Assembly (NCBI RefSeq): GCF_050589645.1
Contig: NZ_JBNGOQ010000004.1
Coordinates: forward strand, 434,001-498,000
DNA length: 64,000 nt
DNA from: JBNGOQ01 sp050589645
GTDB lineage: Bacteria; Bacteroidota; Bacteroidia; Flavobacteriales; Flavobacteriaceae
Reading direction: 5' to 3'
A model generated the notes under the pieces. The model did no database searches and was not told the origin of the DNA. It saw only the letters and a program-made list of their open reading frames with translations. The translations under genes were made by a program, and so were the position numbers. Positions 35,660 to 45,609 of the stretch are shown piece after piece (positions within the stretch are counted from its first letter, which is position 1; the number at the start of each line of letters is the position of its first letter).

Positions 35660-36511
35660 TTATTTTAGGGAATAGGAGTAAAGATTCCGCCCGGTACCCG
35701 CCCTTTGCTCATCCGATAGGAGCAGGGTTTCATTGTTGAGAAAGCAAACGGATTCCAATTGGGTGGTGGCTTCCAAATCTATGGTTTTCATCTTACCCAT
35801 ATTAAAATCCTTTAGATCAAAACCGGTAAAGACCCATAGTTTGCCATAACCCAAAACGGCGATTTTTTTTCCGTCCGGTGAAATAGCCGCAGAAGTAACC
35901 TGGCAAATTTTCTGCTCGGCACAGGGAACAAACTTTCCAAGATAGGTGGCCTCATAATTTCCGGTACTGGCCGGAACCGAATAGATCAGGGCTTCCCCGG
36001 TAAAAGGCCTTGTCCTGTTTTTGGTGATGATGAACAAATGGTCCTTGTGGTAGAAAAAGGCTTCGGCATCAAAATACAGGCTGTCCTTTTTGGGCGGGAA
36101 ACCGGTTTGCTCCGGATACCTAAATCTTATTTTCTCCCCGAGGATTTTCTTCCCCTTTTCAATTTCAGGATTCGGCACCTTATAAATGACAAGATCCGTA
36201 CGCCGGTTGTCATTATTTCCAAAATCCCCAATATACACGTTTCCCTTATCGTCCTTGGCCAGATCTTCCCAATCCGTGTTTTTGGCGTTCTTGACCTCCA
36301 ATTCCCTAAGAAGATTGCCCTCCAGATCTATCTGGTACATCTTGTCCGGATTGCCATTGTCCTCTATGACCCAAATCTTTGATTCTGTCAACATAACAAT
36401 GCCTGAGTTTTCCTTTACTTTTTTCGGGAGCTTGGTCACGAAGGTAAGTTGTCCGTAGTTGGAACAACTCACAAGACAGCCAAATACGAACAAACACAAC
36501 AATCTAGTCAT
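35660..36511 (-). CDS. Beta-propeller-like lipoprotein of unknown function
   Basis: 283 residues. The signal MTRLLCLFVFGCLVSC ends in a lipobox Cys16. The body shows recurring propeller-like units: SKIWVIEDNGNPDKMYQIDLEGNLL, DWEDLAKDDKGNVYIGDFGNNDNRR, HLFIITKNRT and AAISPDGKKIAVLGYGKLWVF. I do not recognise a catalytic site. The start overlaps the end of the GyrI-like gene by 8 bp, and it is the last gene of a five-gene operon. It ends on the base next to the end of the large barrel gene on the other strand. Confidence 0.65.
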   Translation of the reverse strand: MTRLLCLFVFGCLVSCSNYGQLTFVTKLPKKVKENSGIVMLTESKIWVIEDNGNPDKMYQIDLEGNLLRELEVKNAKNTDWEDLAKDDKGNVYIGDFGNNDNRRTDLVIYKVPNPEIEKGKKILGEKIRFRYPEQTGFPPKKDSLYFDAEAFFYHKDHLFIITKNRTRPFTGEALIYSVPASTGNYEATYLGKFVPCAEQKICQVTSAAISPDGKKIAVLGYGKLWVFTGFDLKDFNMGKMKTIDLEATTQLESVCFLNNETLLLSDEQRAGTGRNLYSYSLK

Positions 36512-37427
36512 CGGACTCCTTTAAGGGTAAATAGATTTCGGCTTTCCATTCCAATTCGTTCCCACCGGTCATGGGGTTATGATGGAACAGTTCCACCGGT
36601 GTTTCTTCAAGGGCAATATTATTTCGCTTGCCATATTCGTATAGTGCAAACCAGGCCCTGTCCGATATCATATAGTTCCCATTAAATATGGCCTTTATCC
36701 CTTTTTTACCGCCATACCTTTTAAACCTGATATCCTTATGTTGGGGCAGGGAATCCGTTTCGGCCACCGGAAACAGAAAGTTGAAAGCAATGGAATCGCG
36801 TTGTTTGTCCCAGTGGGTTACTTCCAAAGTGGGTTCGTCAAGGATTTTGATGTTATTTTCCGTGAGCCATCCAACGATTTCGGCATTCTTCGAAATCATA
36901 GTCCTGGCCTTTTCCGTCATGCTACTGCTGGCTTCCGCATATGCATAGAACCGTAGGGGAATACTATCCACCCCTACTATTTTAACCTTGTGCTTCCTCA
37001 AGTGGTCATCCAGGCCATTTTTAAAGTCCTTAATTTTAGAAAGGAACATGTTTTTTAGCGGTGGATCCGTATACAGATTTTTGATTCTTGTGGCCAAGCT
37101 GTTTTCCGTATCCGTAATTCGTACCCTAATGCTCGTAACAGAATCGTTGATCGCTTTAAAATCCCAATCCAGTTGTATTATGCTGTCAGCGACCTTTAGG
37201 TTTTGCCGAAAATGGGAAAACGGTTCCTTCTGAATACCCAGTATTTTGATTTTTCCATTTTTTTCCATGGTCAGTCCCCAATTGTTGACCTGATGGAACA
37301 GCGTGCCCGGGGCCGTTTTCTCATTAAAACGTATTTGGTAATCGTGGTCCTTGATAAAAAGGTACCAGACCAATGCTGCCAGACCCAGCAGTAAAAGGGA
37401 AAGGAAAATTTTCTTGATGCTGCCCAT
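36504..37427 (-). CDS. Membrane-anchored GyrI/effector-binding-domain protein
   Basis: 307 residues. One N-terminal membrane helix (about 6-24, KKIFLSLLLLGLAALVWYLFI) is followed by an SRPBCC-like region (about 35-150: LFHQVNNWGLTMEKNGKIKILG). A C-terminal GyrI-like effector-binding fold follows (about 155-305: YAYAEASSSMTEKARTMISKNAEIVGWLTENNI ... AWFALYEYGKRNNI ... ELEWKAEIYLPL). Such domains bind small molecules. No DNA-binding part is present. It lies 4 bp after the haloperoxidase gene. Confidence 0.7.
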   Translation of the reverse strand: MGSIKKIFLSLLLLGLAALVWYLFIKDHDYQIRFNEKTAPGTLFHQVNNWGLTMEKNGKIKILGIQKEPFSHFRQNLKVADSIIQLDWDFKAINDSVTSIRVRITDTENSLATRIKNLYTDPPLKNMFLSKIKDFKNGLDDHLRKHKVKIVGVDSIPLRFYAYAEASSSMTEKARTMISKNAEIVGWLTENNIKILDEPTLEVTHWDKQRDSIAFNFLFPVAETDSLPQHKDIRFKRYGGKKGIKAIFNGNYMISDRAWFALYEYGKRNNIALEETPVELFHHNPMTGGNELEWKAEIYLPLKESDD

Positions 37428-37431
37428 GGGA

Positions 37432-38781
37432 TTAGTGGGTGACTTCGGGGGATTTGTTTTTCATCTGCAGTTTGCCAAGGACAAATTTCCCAAGATCTCG
37501 GCCCTGTTTTACCCCAATTTCTACCGCTGCCCGGTAGTGGATTCCGCCGTACATACGGCTAATGGCCGCTTCATCTGCCGCCTGGTTGAAGGAGGAAAAA
37601 CTTCTAATTGGCAGGCCATAGGCCACTTCGGTATCGTCATCAAAGGCAAAATTGTCTCCAAAAATATCTGTCAAGGCCGTTGCCGCCGCACCGGAAACAA
37701 CGCTATGGCCACTGGTGTACTCCGGGAAGGGAGGGGTCTGTAAAATGGGCTGCCAGTTTTCGTCCATATGCTGGTTGATGAGGGTTTCCGGACGAATCAA
37801 ATTACTTCGGTATTTTTCATCCCAGCAACTGATAAAGGCATCGGCAATGGCAATGGACGTCTTGGTATAGGCAAATACCGTCCTGTCAAAATCACTTTTG
37901 GTTTTCCTGGCCGCTATTTTGGCTATGCCTATCCAGTGTGCTCCAGGGGTAATCTTCTTGGTGGCGAACATCAAGTGTCCCCGCGTGGTGGACACATATG
38001 GATTGCAATCCCAAAACTTTGCTATTTCTACCTCTTCGGAATCATCACCTTTTGAAGTGATTTCAACACTTATATCGTAAACCTCCTTTAATTCCTTATA
38101 AAAATCCGAGTCCTTTTCCATGGAAAATGGTGGTGGCGGTAAAGGTTTAAACTGTTCCGCCGAATCCAAGGTAAAGGAGCGAATTTTATTCCAGTGGGGC
38201 TCTATTCCGTCCATATAGGAAGGAGGGGTGGGTTGCCAACGGGATACGTCCTCGGTCAGTACCGTAAACTTGGGCATGGTCCGCGTCTGATTGTAATTGT
38301 CTTTCGAAAGCCATGCTTTGATATGATCGGCTACTTGGAGGCCATAGGACTTTGAGGCTTCAAATTGTGCCTCATTGACCTCTTTCCAACCTGCATATAG
38401 GCTGTCGCGCAGCGCAATCATCCAGTCTTCGGAAAAAATAAGTTCTTTGCTCACTTCCATATGTGCAATAAGCGCGGCCAATTGGGGGTGGATGTTTTTA
38501 CCGCTTTCCATGGGCGGTATGGGTTCCAGTTCATGTACCTGTCCTGCTAGGGAAACATATGCGTCATTGGCCTGTGCTATAATTTCATAGGCCGCAATAT
38601 TGGGATAGGCAAAAATTCTACTGGCTACGGGCGGGGAGAAAATATCGTGGATCATGATTTCCGTTACCTTGTCCACCGAACCATGAAAATCCTCTGCGCT
38701 TATCTCGATATCCTGTTCCTTGCCCGATTGGCAAGAAAAGACCAATGCGGCCACGATCAAAGGGATTATTGTCTTTTTCAT
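37432..38781 (-). CDS. Vanadium-dependent haloperoxidase-type PAP2 lipoprotein
   Basis: 449 residues, lipobox Cys17 (MKKTIIPLIVAALVFSC). All three parts of the vanadate/phosphatase site are present: K323-x6-R330-P331 (KYRSNLIRP), TSGHS at 356-360 with the acid-base H359, and S408-R409-x5-H415 (SRMYGGIH). The helical domain before them fits bacterial haloperoxidases and not small PAP2 phosphatases. It could oxidise halides with hydrogen peroxide at the cell envelope, or be a phosphatase; sequence alone cannot separate chloro-, bromo- and iodoperoxidases. It sits 18 bp after two FG-GAP lipoprotein genes and 4 bp before the GyrI-like gene. Confidence 0.85.
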   Translation of the reverse strand: MKKTIIPLIVAALVFSCQSGKEQDIEISAEDFHGSVDKVTEIMIHDIFSPPVASRIFAYPNIAAYEIIAQANDAYVSLAGQVHELEPIPPMESGKNIHPQLAALIAHMEVSKELIFSEDWMIALRDSLYAGWKEVNEAQFEASKSYGLQVADHIKAWLSKDNYNQTRTMPKFTVLTEDVSRWQPTPPSYMDGIEPHWNKIRSFTLDSAEQFKPLPPPPFSMEKDSDFYKELKEVYDISVEITSKGDDSEEVEIAKFWDCNPYVSTTRGHLMFATKKITPGAHWIGIAKIAARKTKSDFDRTVFAYTKTSIAIADAFISCWDEKYRSNLIRPETLINQHMDENWQPILQTPPFPEYTSGHSVVSGAAATALTDIFGDNFAFDDDTEVAYGLPIRSFSSFNQAADEAAISRMYGGIHYRAAVEIGVKQGRDLGKFVLGKLQMKNKSPEVTH

Positions 38782-38799
38782 CTCACTGCGGTTTATCGT

Positions 38800-41700
38800 T
38801 TATTGCGTTGTTAATTTATATATCTGTGCGGTGTCATTGTTGATGGTCACTACAAGATAGGGTTGCTTCTTCACGGTAATGAGGTCTAAGTGTCGTACCG
38901 ATTTTTGAAAAAACTCCAGTCCTATCCGATGTCCCAAAATTACATCTTTTTCATTTTTAATCAAGGCCCCGGTAAAGCCATCAAATCTTCCGTGATAAGG
39001 TTTTACCCCAAAGTAATTGCCTCCGGCAAGCACCTCGGTCTTTCCATCTCCATCAAAATCGTAAGGCAGCAATGCAGTAATGGGAGCAATTTGTAGTGCA
39101 TAGGAAAATGGAATAAATGTAAATTTTCCTCCCTCATTTTTTAAATACCCGGACTCCAGAAAATCCACCTCAAGGAGCTTGGCCTTGGATAGAAGATCTT
39201 TGTCGAATATCTCCGCAATGGTTTTTCCAGCAAAATCCTTATAGGTTGTAAATTTTTTGCGGAGACTCACCAATTGCCCAGCCAGTTCATCCAAGCCATC
39301 AATGGTATAGTACTTTCCTTTTTTCTCCTGTGCAATGATCGTTTCCGTAGTGCCGTTTTGGTCAAAATCCCCATAGTACATTTTCATAGGATGTTCTGGT
39401 GTGGCCTTAAATTTGGTATTGGAACCCCAATTTCCCAGGATATAGTCCATGTCCCCGTCCTGATCAATATCAAAGGGGGCCACACTTTGCCAGAGGCCGT
39501 TTAGGCGGTGGGGAAGCAGATTCATTTCGGTAAACGAACCGGCCTTGTTTTTGAAAAATTTGGGTGACATCCATTCGCCCACAACCAGGAGATCTTCAAC
39601 GCCATCCCCATCAAAATCCGTCCAAAGGGCATCTGTGACCATGCCCGCTTTCCTAAGGGCATCATCTTCTGAAAGGCTAAAAAGGCCCTTGTCGTTTTTC
39701 AAGAGATAGGAGTTCGGGATGTTTCCAAAATCCGAGCTAACGGTATGCCCTCCCACAAAAAGATCCAAGTCCCCGTCTGCATCCACATCATGGGGTTCGA
39801 CCACCGCACTATTCTCAAAATATTCCGGAAGTTGAGCGGCCTGTAGGCCCGTTTCTGCTTGAAGATAGTAACTGTCCAAAAGAGGTTTCGCCCTATGGCC
39901 AAAATTTCCTCCGGCAGAACCAGCAAAAAGATCATTGCGATTGTCCCCGTCAAAATCCTGGATGGTGGCACTTACGATTTCCTTGATCGAATCTTGGGCC
40001 AAGGACGGAAATTGGTGTTCCGTAAAAATGGAATCTTGTTGGAGGTATACCTTGGAAGGGTAGCGGGTGGATCCGCCAAAAAAGATATCTTCCTTGCCAT
40101 CATGGTTTAAATCGCCCACCGCCATGGCAGGACCACGGTCCGAAATCCGGTAAGGGATGAGCTTTTGACGGTTAAAATCGAGATACCGATCCTCCTGGTG
40201 GGTGAAATCTACGCCCAAATTGTCCTTGGTCCTTTCGAATAAAATTTTATCTCCCGGCCTTTCGGACCCAAAATCGAAAGGTGCCGTATGCTCGGGTTTT
40301 ACCGTGAGCGTCTGGTTGGCACTGATGTTCCTTAAGGTCTGGTAGCTTTGATCGGGCCATACAATCCGCAACGAATCTACTTGGGAGGTTTGTCCGTATC
40401 CAAAATGGATCACAGGTTCCGAGGAAGCCTGAAATCCCCTTACCGTATAGAGTTCCTTATACTGAAGTCTGCCCTTGTCATACGAAAATACCTTGGTCCC
40501 TATCCCAAAAGGGTTCCCTTTTTTGTAGTTGAATTTCAGCTTCAGATAATTGGATTTGTCATCGGTCCTGTTAACGTACAAACTGGCCGGACCGTTGATG
40601 TTATTGATCACCAGGTCCAAATCTCCATCATTGTCCAAATCTCCCCAGGCCGTTGCCCCGGATATGCTATTGTCCTCTCTTATCCAACTGGCCGATTTAT
40701 CCAAGAACTGCAGCTTCCCGGCACCCTGGAAAATATAATTGTGAACTGCACCGGTAGGCATGAGCTCCAAGGCCTGCTGATCTACCAATTTGGTGTTGTT
40801 GATCTTTTTCTGAATTTGCTCATTCGAGACAAATTTGATAAAATCAAGATCGTTGGGCCGTCTTGGAATACCGTTGGAAACGAACAGATCCTGTTCCCCA
40901 TCCTGATCATAATCCGCAAAAAGGGCACTCCAGCTCCAATCGGTTGCCGCGATACCACTAAGTAGGGCGGTTTCCATAAACTCGCCATTGGCACGGTTTA
41001 CATGCAACATGTTACGGGTAAATTGGTAATGGTACCCGTACTGGTTTATCCTGAGGTTGAGCGTTTGCAAATTTTCGTCCCCTTCGGACGATTTCAGGGG
41101 AATTTCTTCCTCGGGCAACATATCCAAGGAAATGATATCCGAAAGACCATCATGGTTGATGTCTGCAACATCGTTCCCCATGGAAAAGCGTGTAGCATGA
41201 CCAAAATATTGCTTTAAGCACTCCGTAAAGGTCCCGTCCCCATTATTGAGATAGTAGTAGTCATCCTCATGGAAGTCGTTGCCCACGTAGATATCGGCAT
41301 GGCCATCTTGGTTGAAATCGGCTATGGAAATACCCAATCCGTATCCATTGATACCTCCATAAATGCCAGCTGCTTCGCTTACGTCGGTAAAGACCTTATC
41401 ATCATTACGTAACAACTTATCGCCCGTTGGATAACTTCTTTTGTTCCTAAGATCTGCTTTCCCAAAAGATTCCTGGGTATGGACTGCGTGGTTCAAAAGG
41501 TAAAGATCCAGATCTCCATCATTGTCAAAGTCCAAAAAAGCGGCGGAACTGCTGTAGGTGTCAAAATCCAGTCCGTATTGGGCACTGCTTTCCGTGAAGG
41601 AAGCATCCCCATTGTTGATGTATAACTCGTTATGGCCATCAAAACCGTTCAGCCCTACTACGGCACAGACGTAGATGTCAAGAAGGCCATCCCCGTTTAC

Positions 41701-42081
41701 GTCACCCATAATGGCCCCAGTGTTCCAGGTACTGTTTCCCTGGACCCCTGCAGATTCACTGATGTCCTCAAACTTAAGATTGCCTTTGTTAAGGTAGAGC
41801 TTGTTTTTCACTTGGTTTCCAGACAGAAAAATATCCGGAAGACCATCCCTGTCTATGTCTCCTATGGCTACCCCGCCCCCATTGTAAAAATAGAGGTAAT
41901 CCAAGATATTGAGATCGTCAGACTCGGTAAGCAAATTGCTAAAATGTATCCCGGTTTCCTGTGGGCCCGGATTGGAGAACAGCTCTCCCTTCCGCTCCCC
42001 GCAGCTCCAAGCGAAGCCCGTGACGATGACGCAGAGGATGAGTTTTTTTGCCCGTAATGTGGATTTTGAATTTGATATCAT
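38800..42081 (-). CDS. FG-GAP/VCBS-repeat lipoprotein with ASPIC/UnbV domain (copy B)
   Basis: 1093 residues. The basic N-terminus and hydrophobic signal end at a Cys in TGFAWSC. Many FG-GAP repeats with Ca-binding loops (DIDRDGLPDIF, DVNGDGLLDIY, DFDNDGDLDLY, DINHDGLSDIIS) suggest seven-bladed propellers. A UnbV/ASPIC-like segment lies in the middle (SLRIVWPDQSYQTLRN). CRTAC1-like proteins of this size occur in many copies in marine flavobacteria, often beside SusC/SusD pairs, and are thought to be surface-exposed. It lies 7 bp after copy A and 18 bp before the haloperoxidase. Its ligand is unknown. Confidence 0.85.
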   Translation of the reverse strand: MISNSKSTLRAKKLILCVIVTGFAWSCGERKGELFSNPGPQETGIHFSNLLTESDDLNILDYLYFYNGGGVAIGDIDRDGLPDIFLSGNQVKNKLYLNKGNLKFEDISESAGVQGNSTWNTGAIMGDVNGDGLLDIYVCAVVGLNGFDGHNELYINNGDASFTESSAQYGLDFDTYSSSAAFLDFDNDGDLDLYLLNHAVHTQESFGKADLRNKRSYPTGDKLLRNDDKVFTDVSEAAGIYGGINGYGLGISIADFNQDGHADIYVGNDFHEDDYYYLNNGDGTFTECLKQYFGHATRFSMGNDVADINHDGLSDIISLDMLPEEEIPLKSSEGDENLQTLNLRINQYGYHYQFTRNMLHVNRANGEFMETALLSGIAATDWSWSALFADYDQDGEQDLFVSNGIPRRPNDLDFIKFVSNEQIQKKINNTKLVDQQALELMPTGAVHNYIFQGAGKLQFLDKSASWIREDNSISGATAWGDLDNDGDLDLVINNINGPASLYVNRTDDKSNYLKLKFNYKKGNPFGIGTKVFSYDKGRLQYKELYTVRGFQASSEPVIHFGYGQTSQVDSLRIVWPDQSYQTLRNISANQTLTVKPEHTAPFDFGSERPGDKILFERTKDNLGVDFTHQEDRYLDFNRQKLIPYRISDRGPAMAVGDLNHDGKEDIFFGGSTRYPSKVYLQQDSIFTEHQFPSLAQDSIKEIVSATIQDFDGDNRNDLFAGSAGGNFGHRAKPLLDSYYLQAETGLQAAQLPEYFENSAVVEPHDVDADGDLDLFVGGHTVSSDFGNIPNSYLLKNDKGLFSLSEDDALRKAGMVTDALWTDFDGDGVEDLLVVGEWMSPKFFKNKAGSFTEMNLLPHRLNGLWQSVAPFDIDQDGDMDYILGNWGSNTKFKATPEHPMKMYYGDFDQNGTTETIIAQEKKGKYYTIDGLDELAGQLVSLRKKFTTYKDFAGKTIAEIFDKDLLSKAKLLEVDFLESGYLKNEGGKFTFIPFSYALQIAPITALLPYDFDGDGKTEVLAGGNYFGVKPYHGRFDGFTGALIKNEKDVILGHRIGLEFFQKSVRHLDLITVKKQPYLVVTINNDTAQIYKLTTQ

Positions 42082-42088
42082 TTCTGTG

Positions 42089-45000
42089 CTACTTCAAATC
42101 GAGTTGGGAAGTCGCCAAAAAAAGTGGGGTGGCATTGTTCCTTCCTATTATATAGTGTTCTTTGTCTTGAATGTTGATTTTTTGGATGCTTCTGACAGGC
42201 CCGGAAATATCCAATGATCGTTCATTGGCCCATTTAAATTCACCTTTTGGGGTAAAGCGTAAAAGTATGCCATGTGAGGCATCCATCCTACCCAACTGTG
42301 TGCTTATTTCATGGTTGTTCCCCAGGAGTAATATATCCTTATATCCGTCGCCATCAAAATCTTGTACGGCCATATCCTGAACCGTGGATGCCTGCGCCAT
42401 TACAGGAAGGGGTTTTTTTAGGAAACTGCCGTCTCCCTGGTTTTCAAAGTAACAGCTTGCAAGTTCGTATACTTTCTTTTTGTAAGCCTCCTGCAGTTTT
42501 TTAGTGGAAAACAGATCTTCCAAACGTGCTGATGCAAAGCGCTTATAGGACAAAAATTCCTTGTTGAGAAAAGGCATTTGCTTTACCAGCTCATCCTTTG
42601 AGGCAAAGGGTGTTTCCCTGCCCTTGTAATAATAGGTGACTAGAGGTTCCGTGGAGCCATTGCCGTCAAAATCGAAACTGTAGAGCGTAATGGCCTCCTG
42701 GGCCGAAGCCCTAAATTTACTGTTAAGGCCCCAGTTTCCAGCCACAAGGTCCAGATCCCCGTCCTGGTCAAAATCTTCGGCAATCACCGAATTCCACCAC
42801 CCGTGGGTTTCCTGTAGCCCAGCAGGGTCGCTGCGCTCCAGAGCGGAGCCATTGTTACTAAGAACCGTAATGGGCATCCAATACCCAACAGCGATAAGGT
42901 CTATAAAACCGTTTCCGTCCAGGTCTGTCCAAAGAAAGTCCTTAACGTTGCCCAAACTTTTGCAGTCCGGGCAAAATTGATCGGTAACCTCCTCGAAATT
43001 CCCCTTTCCATCATTTTTGAAGAGGTATTGCGCCGGGGATTTCCCAAATTGGTGCGGTACCTGATCGGAGGAGATGGCAATATCCATAGCACCGTCTTTG
43101 TCAAAGTCAATAGCTGCCACTTTTGAAGCATTGAGCCCTAGCGCTGTAAATTGGGTGGTATCTTTTTTAAAAACCCCATCAAAATTCAAATATAACCTGG
43201 GTCGAAGTCTTTCAGAGGTGCGGAATTCATTGCCGCCGCTTACCACCAATAAATCCATGCTGCCGTCCGAATTTGCGTCAAAGAACACCTGCGATACATC
43301 TTCGTTCATAGCATCTTGCTGAAATAGCGCTTCCTGGACTTTTTTAAAGGTTCCTGCACTTTCCTGGACAAAAAGGGCCGAAGCCTGCCCCTTGGGACCG
43401 CTGATGAAGAAATCGTCAAGGAGATCCCCGTTTACGTCGGCTACCGCAATTGATGGCCCTTCGTTGGTGTTGGCAAAGGGAACCAAGGGGTCTCTATTAA
43501 ATTCTACGGTGGCTTGTTCGCTATGGGAGAAAACCACGAGACTATCCTGGGCGGCGATACCATCTTTTCTTGTCGCATTACTTTCCTCATAAAAGTTGCC
43601 CATGGCGTCTTGGTATCGAACCGTCAACTCCCCCGAGGGAACCCCGCTAAGGGTTTGATGTCTTCCACCGGGCCAAATGACTGTAAGCGAATCTACCACG
43701 GCAGTTTGTCCCAGACCTAAATGTACGGTCTTGGGGACCGCTGATAGGTAACCCCGGGAAACAAAATTTTCCTGGGTAATAATGGTATTTGCCGTGTATG
43801 CGATTACCTTGGCTCCAAGGCCAAATACGTTTTCCCGGTCCCCTTCGAAGTTTATTTTTAGGAAATGGTTTTGCTGCTTTTTATCGGAGGTGTTTTCCAG
43901 GACAAAAGCGGCCTGATCCACATTGTTGACCACAAGGTCTAAGTCCCCGTCGTTGTCCAAATCCGCATAGGTGCTGCCGTTGCTAAAGGAATCTTCCTTG
44001 TGGAACCATGTGGTGGTCATATCGGAGAACGTAAGGTCCCCTTGGTTTCTAAAGAAGTAGTTGGAGACTTTTTTTTCCGGGATTTCATCGATAAAGGCCA
44101 TTTCCTCACTTGCCATTCCGCGGTTTATACGTTCCTGGATGTTGTCATTGGCGATAAAATTGATAAAATCCATATCGTTGGTCGCCCCCTTGATGCCATT
44201 GGTGATAAAAAGATCTTTGAAACCGTCGTTGTCATAGTCTGCCAACAGGGCGCCCCAAGACCATTCGGTTGCTGAAATGCCACTGAGATTTCCAATCTCA
44301 CTGAAGTTAGCGTCCCCAAGGTTGAGGTGCAGCGTATTTTGCATGTATTGCGGAGCGTATCCGTTTTTCAGGTTGTACTCATAGGTGGGATAGGGATATT
44401 CCACTCCGGAGGCCTTGTAGGTTTCCAGGTCTTCGGGAAGCATATCCAGGGAAACCAGGTCCGTAAGCCCATCATTGTTGATATCGGCAATATCATTTCC
44501 CATGGAAAAATGTGTGGTATGCCCAAGTTTTGAAGCATCGGAGGAAATAATTTCCTTAAAAGTCCCGTCCTTTTGGTTAAGGTAGAGGTAATCGTTCTCA
44601 AAAAAATCGTTCCCTATGTAAATGTCGGGATAGCCATCATTGTTGAGGTCGCTTATTCCCAATCCTAGGCCATAGCCTATTTTTCCCTGAAAAATTCCCG
44701 CCTCCTCCGACACATTGGTAAACCGCCCATTTTCGTTCCTGTACAATTTGTCACCGGACCGTGCATCCACCTCCTGCCTTAAACTCCCTTTCCCGTAGTT
44801 GCCGCTAGGGTGTACGGAATGGTTCATGAGATACATGTCCAGATCCCCGTCCAGGTCATAGTCAAAAAAAGATGCCTGGGTCGAAAAACCGGAGAAGGCC
44901 AACCCATAGGAATCCGCCTCCTCCTTAAAAAAGGGAAGTCCCGCTGCATTGAGGCCTTGATTTACATAGAGTAGATTCTTCCCCTGTATTTCCCCGTAGC

Positions 45001-45400
45001 CCCCTACTTTGCATACATAGATATCCAAGAGACCGTCGTTGTTAATGTCCACATGGGTCACGCCAGTGGTCCAGTTTCCGGTATTTTTAATGTTTGCTGC
45101 CTGGGTAATGTCCTCAAATTCAAAACCACCTCGATTAAGGTATAACTTGTCCTCGCCTTGGTTGGAGGTAAAATAAAGGTCTGCCAGACCGTCATTGTTG
45201 AAATCTCCCGCAGCCACCCCAGCTCCATTATAGAAGTAGAGGTAGGTGAGAATATTGAATTGGGGGGTATCCCTAAGCTCGTTTTTGAAGTCAATATTGG
45301 TCTGGGAAGAAGGGCGTTTTCTAAACTGCTTTTCTTCTTGTTCGGTAGTGTCGCAAGCTAGTATGCTGATTGTTAAAAAAAAAACTAAAATCCTTTTCAT
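42089..45400 (-). CDS. FG-GAP/VCBS-repeat lipoprotein with ASPIC/UnbV domain (copy A)
   Basis: 1103 residues, signal MKRILVFFLTISILAC with lipobox Cys16. The plan matches copy B: FNILTYLYFYNGAGVAAGDFNNDGLADLYFTSN at the start, repeated D-x-D/N-x-D-G loops, a central UnbV-type strand (SLTVIWPGGRHQTLSG), more repeats, and a C-terminal part around AVQDFDGDGYKDILLLGNNHE. It is the first gene of the tight operon copy A, copy B, haloperoxidase, GyrI-like protein, lipoprotein. The two copies share the plan but differ widely in sequence, so the duplication is old. Confidence 0.85.
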   Translation of the reverse strand: MKRILVFFLTISILACDTTEQEEKQFRKRPSSQTNIDFKNELRDTPQFNILTYLYFYNGAGVAAGDFNNDGLADLYFTSNQGEDKLYLNRGGFEFEDITQAANIKNTGNWTTGVTHVDINNDGLLDIYVCKVGGYGEIQGKNLLYVNQGLNAAGLPFFKEEADSYGLAFSGFSTQASFFDYDLDGDLDMYLMNHSVHPSGNYGKGSLRQEVDARSGDKLYRNENGRFTNVSEEAGIFQGKIGYGLGLGISDLNNDGYPDIYIGNDFFENDYLYLNQKDGTFKEIISSDASKLGHTTHFSMGNDIADINNDGLTDLVSLDMLPEDLETYKASGVEYPYPTYEYNLKNGYAPQYMQNTLHLNLGDANFSEIGNLSGISATEWSWGALLADYDNDGFKDLFITNGIKGATNDMDFINFIANDNIQERINRGMASEEMAFIDEIPEKKVSNYFFRNQGDLTFSDMTTTWFHKEDSFSNGSTYADLDNDGDLDLVVNNVDQAAFVLENTSDKKQQNHFLKINFEGDRENVFGLGAKVIAYTANTIITQENFVSRGYLSAVPKTVHLGLGQTAVVDSLTVIWPGGRHQTLSGVPSGELTVRYQDAMGNFYEESNATRKDGIAAQDSLVVFSHSEQATVEFNRDPLVPFANTNEGPSIAVADVNGDLLDDFFISGPKGQASALFVQESAGTFKKVQEALFQQDAMNEDVSQVFFDANSDGSMDLLVVSGGNEFRTSERLRPRLYLNFDGVFKKDTTQFTALGLNASKVAAIDFDKDGAMDIAISSDQVPHQFGKSPAQYLFKNDGKGNFEEVTDQFCPDCKSLGNVKDFLWTDLDGNGFIDLIAVGYWMPITVLSNNGSALERSDPAGLQETHGWWNSVIAEDFDQDGDLDLVAGNWGLNSKFRASAQEAITLYSFDFDGNGSTEPLVTYYYKGRETPFASKDELVKQMPFLNKEFLSYKRFASARLEDLFSTKKLQEAYKKKVYELASCYFENQGDGSFLKKPLPVMAQASTVQDMAVQDFDGDGYKDILLLGNNHEISTQLGRMDASHGILLRFTPKGEFKWANERSLDISGPVRSIQKINIQDKEHYIIGRNNATPLFLATSQLDLK

Positions 45401-45553
45401 CTACGGGCCAAAGAGAGGTGGCAAGATAAGTAAACTTGATAGAACATTGAAAGGGTAAATCGTTAATATTTTCAAGGGCCCCGCCGCGATTCCCCGCTAA
45501 AATAGGGGTATTTGGATTTGTCCGATTTTATCGATTATTTTTCCGATATTGAA

Positions 45554-45580
45554 CGTTTAATGCATAAACCGGTATATTTA
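45554..45580 (+). promoter_or_regulatory. Possible operator and -7 box of the sugar symporter gene
   Basis: CGTTTAATGCATAAACCG (45554-45571) is an 18-bp imperfect palindrome (7 of 9 half-site positions agree). It is followed at once by TATATTTA (45573-45580), one base off the TAnnTTTG -7 consensus. A repressor at this site would block the promoter of the gene at 45610. Confidence 0.35.
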
Positions 45581-45609
45581 ACGCTTACAATCAAACTAAT
45601 TAAACAAAA

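Noticed and set aside
38800..45400. Assembly error duplicating one FG-GAP gene
   Set aside because: The two adjacent copies share layout but differ throughout in sequence and have different signal peptides, so this is an old duplication.
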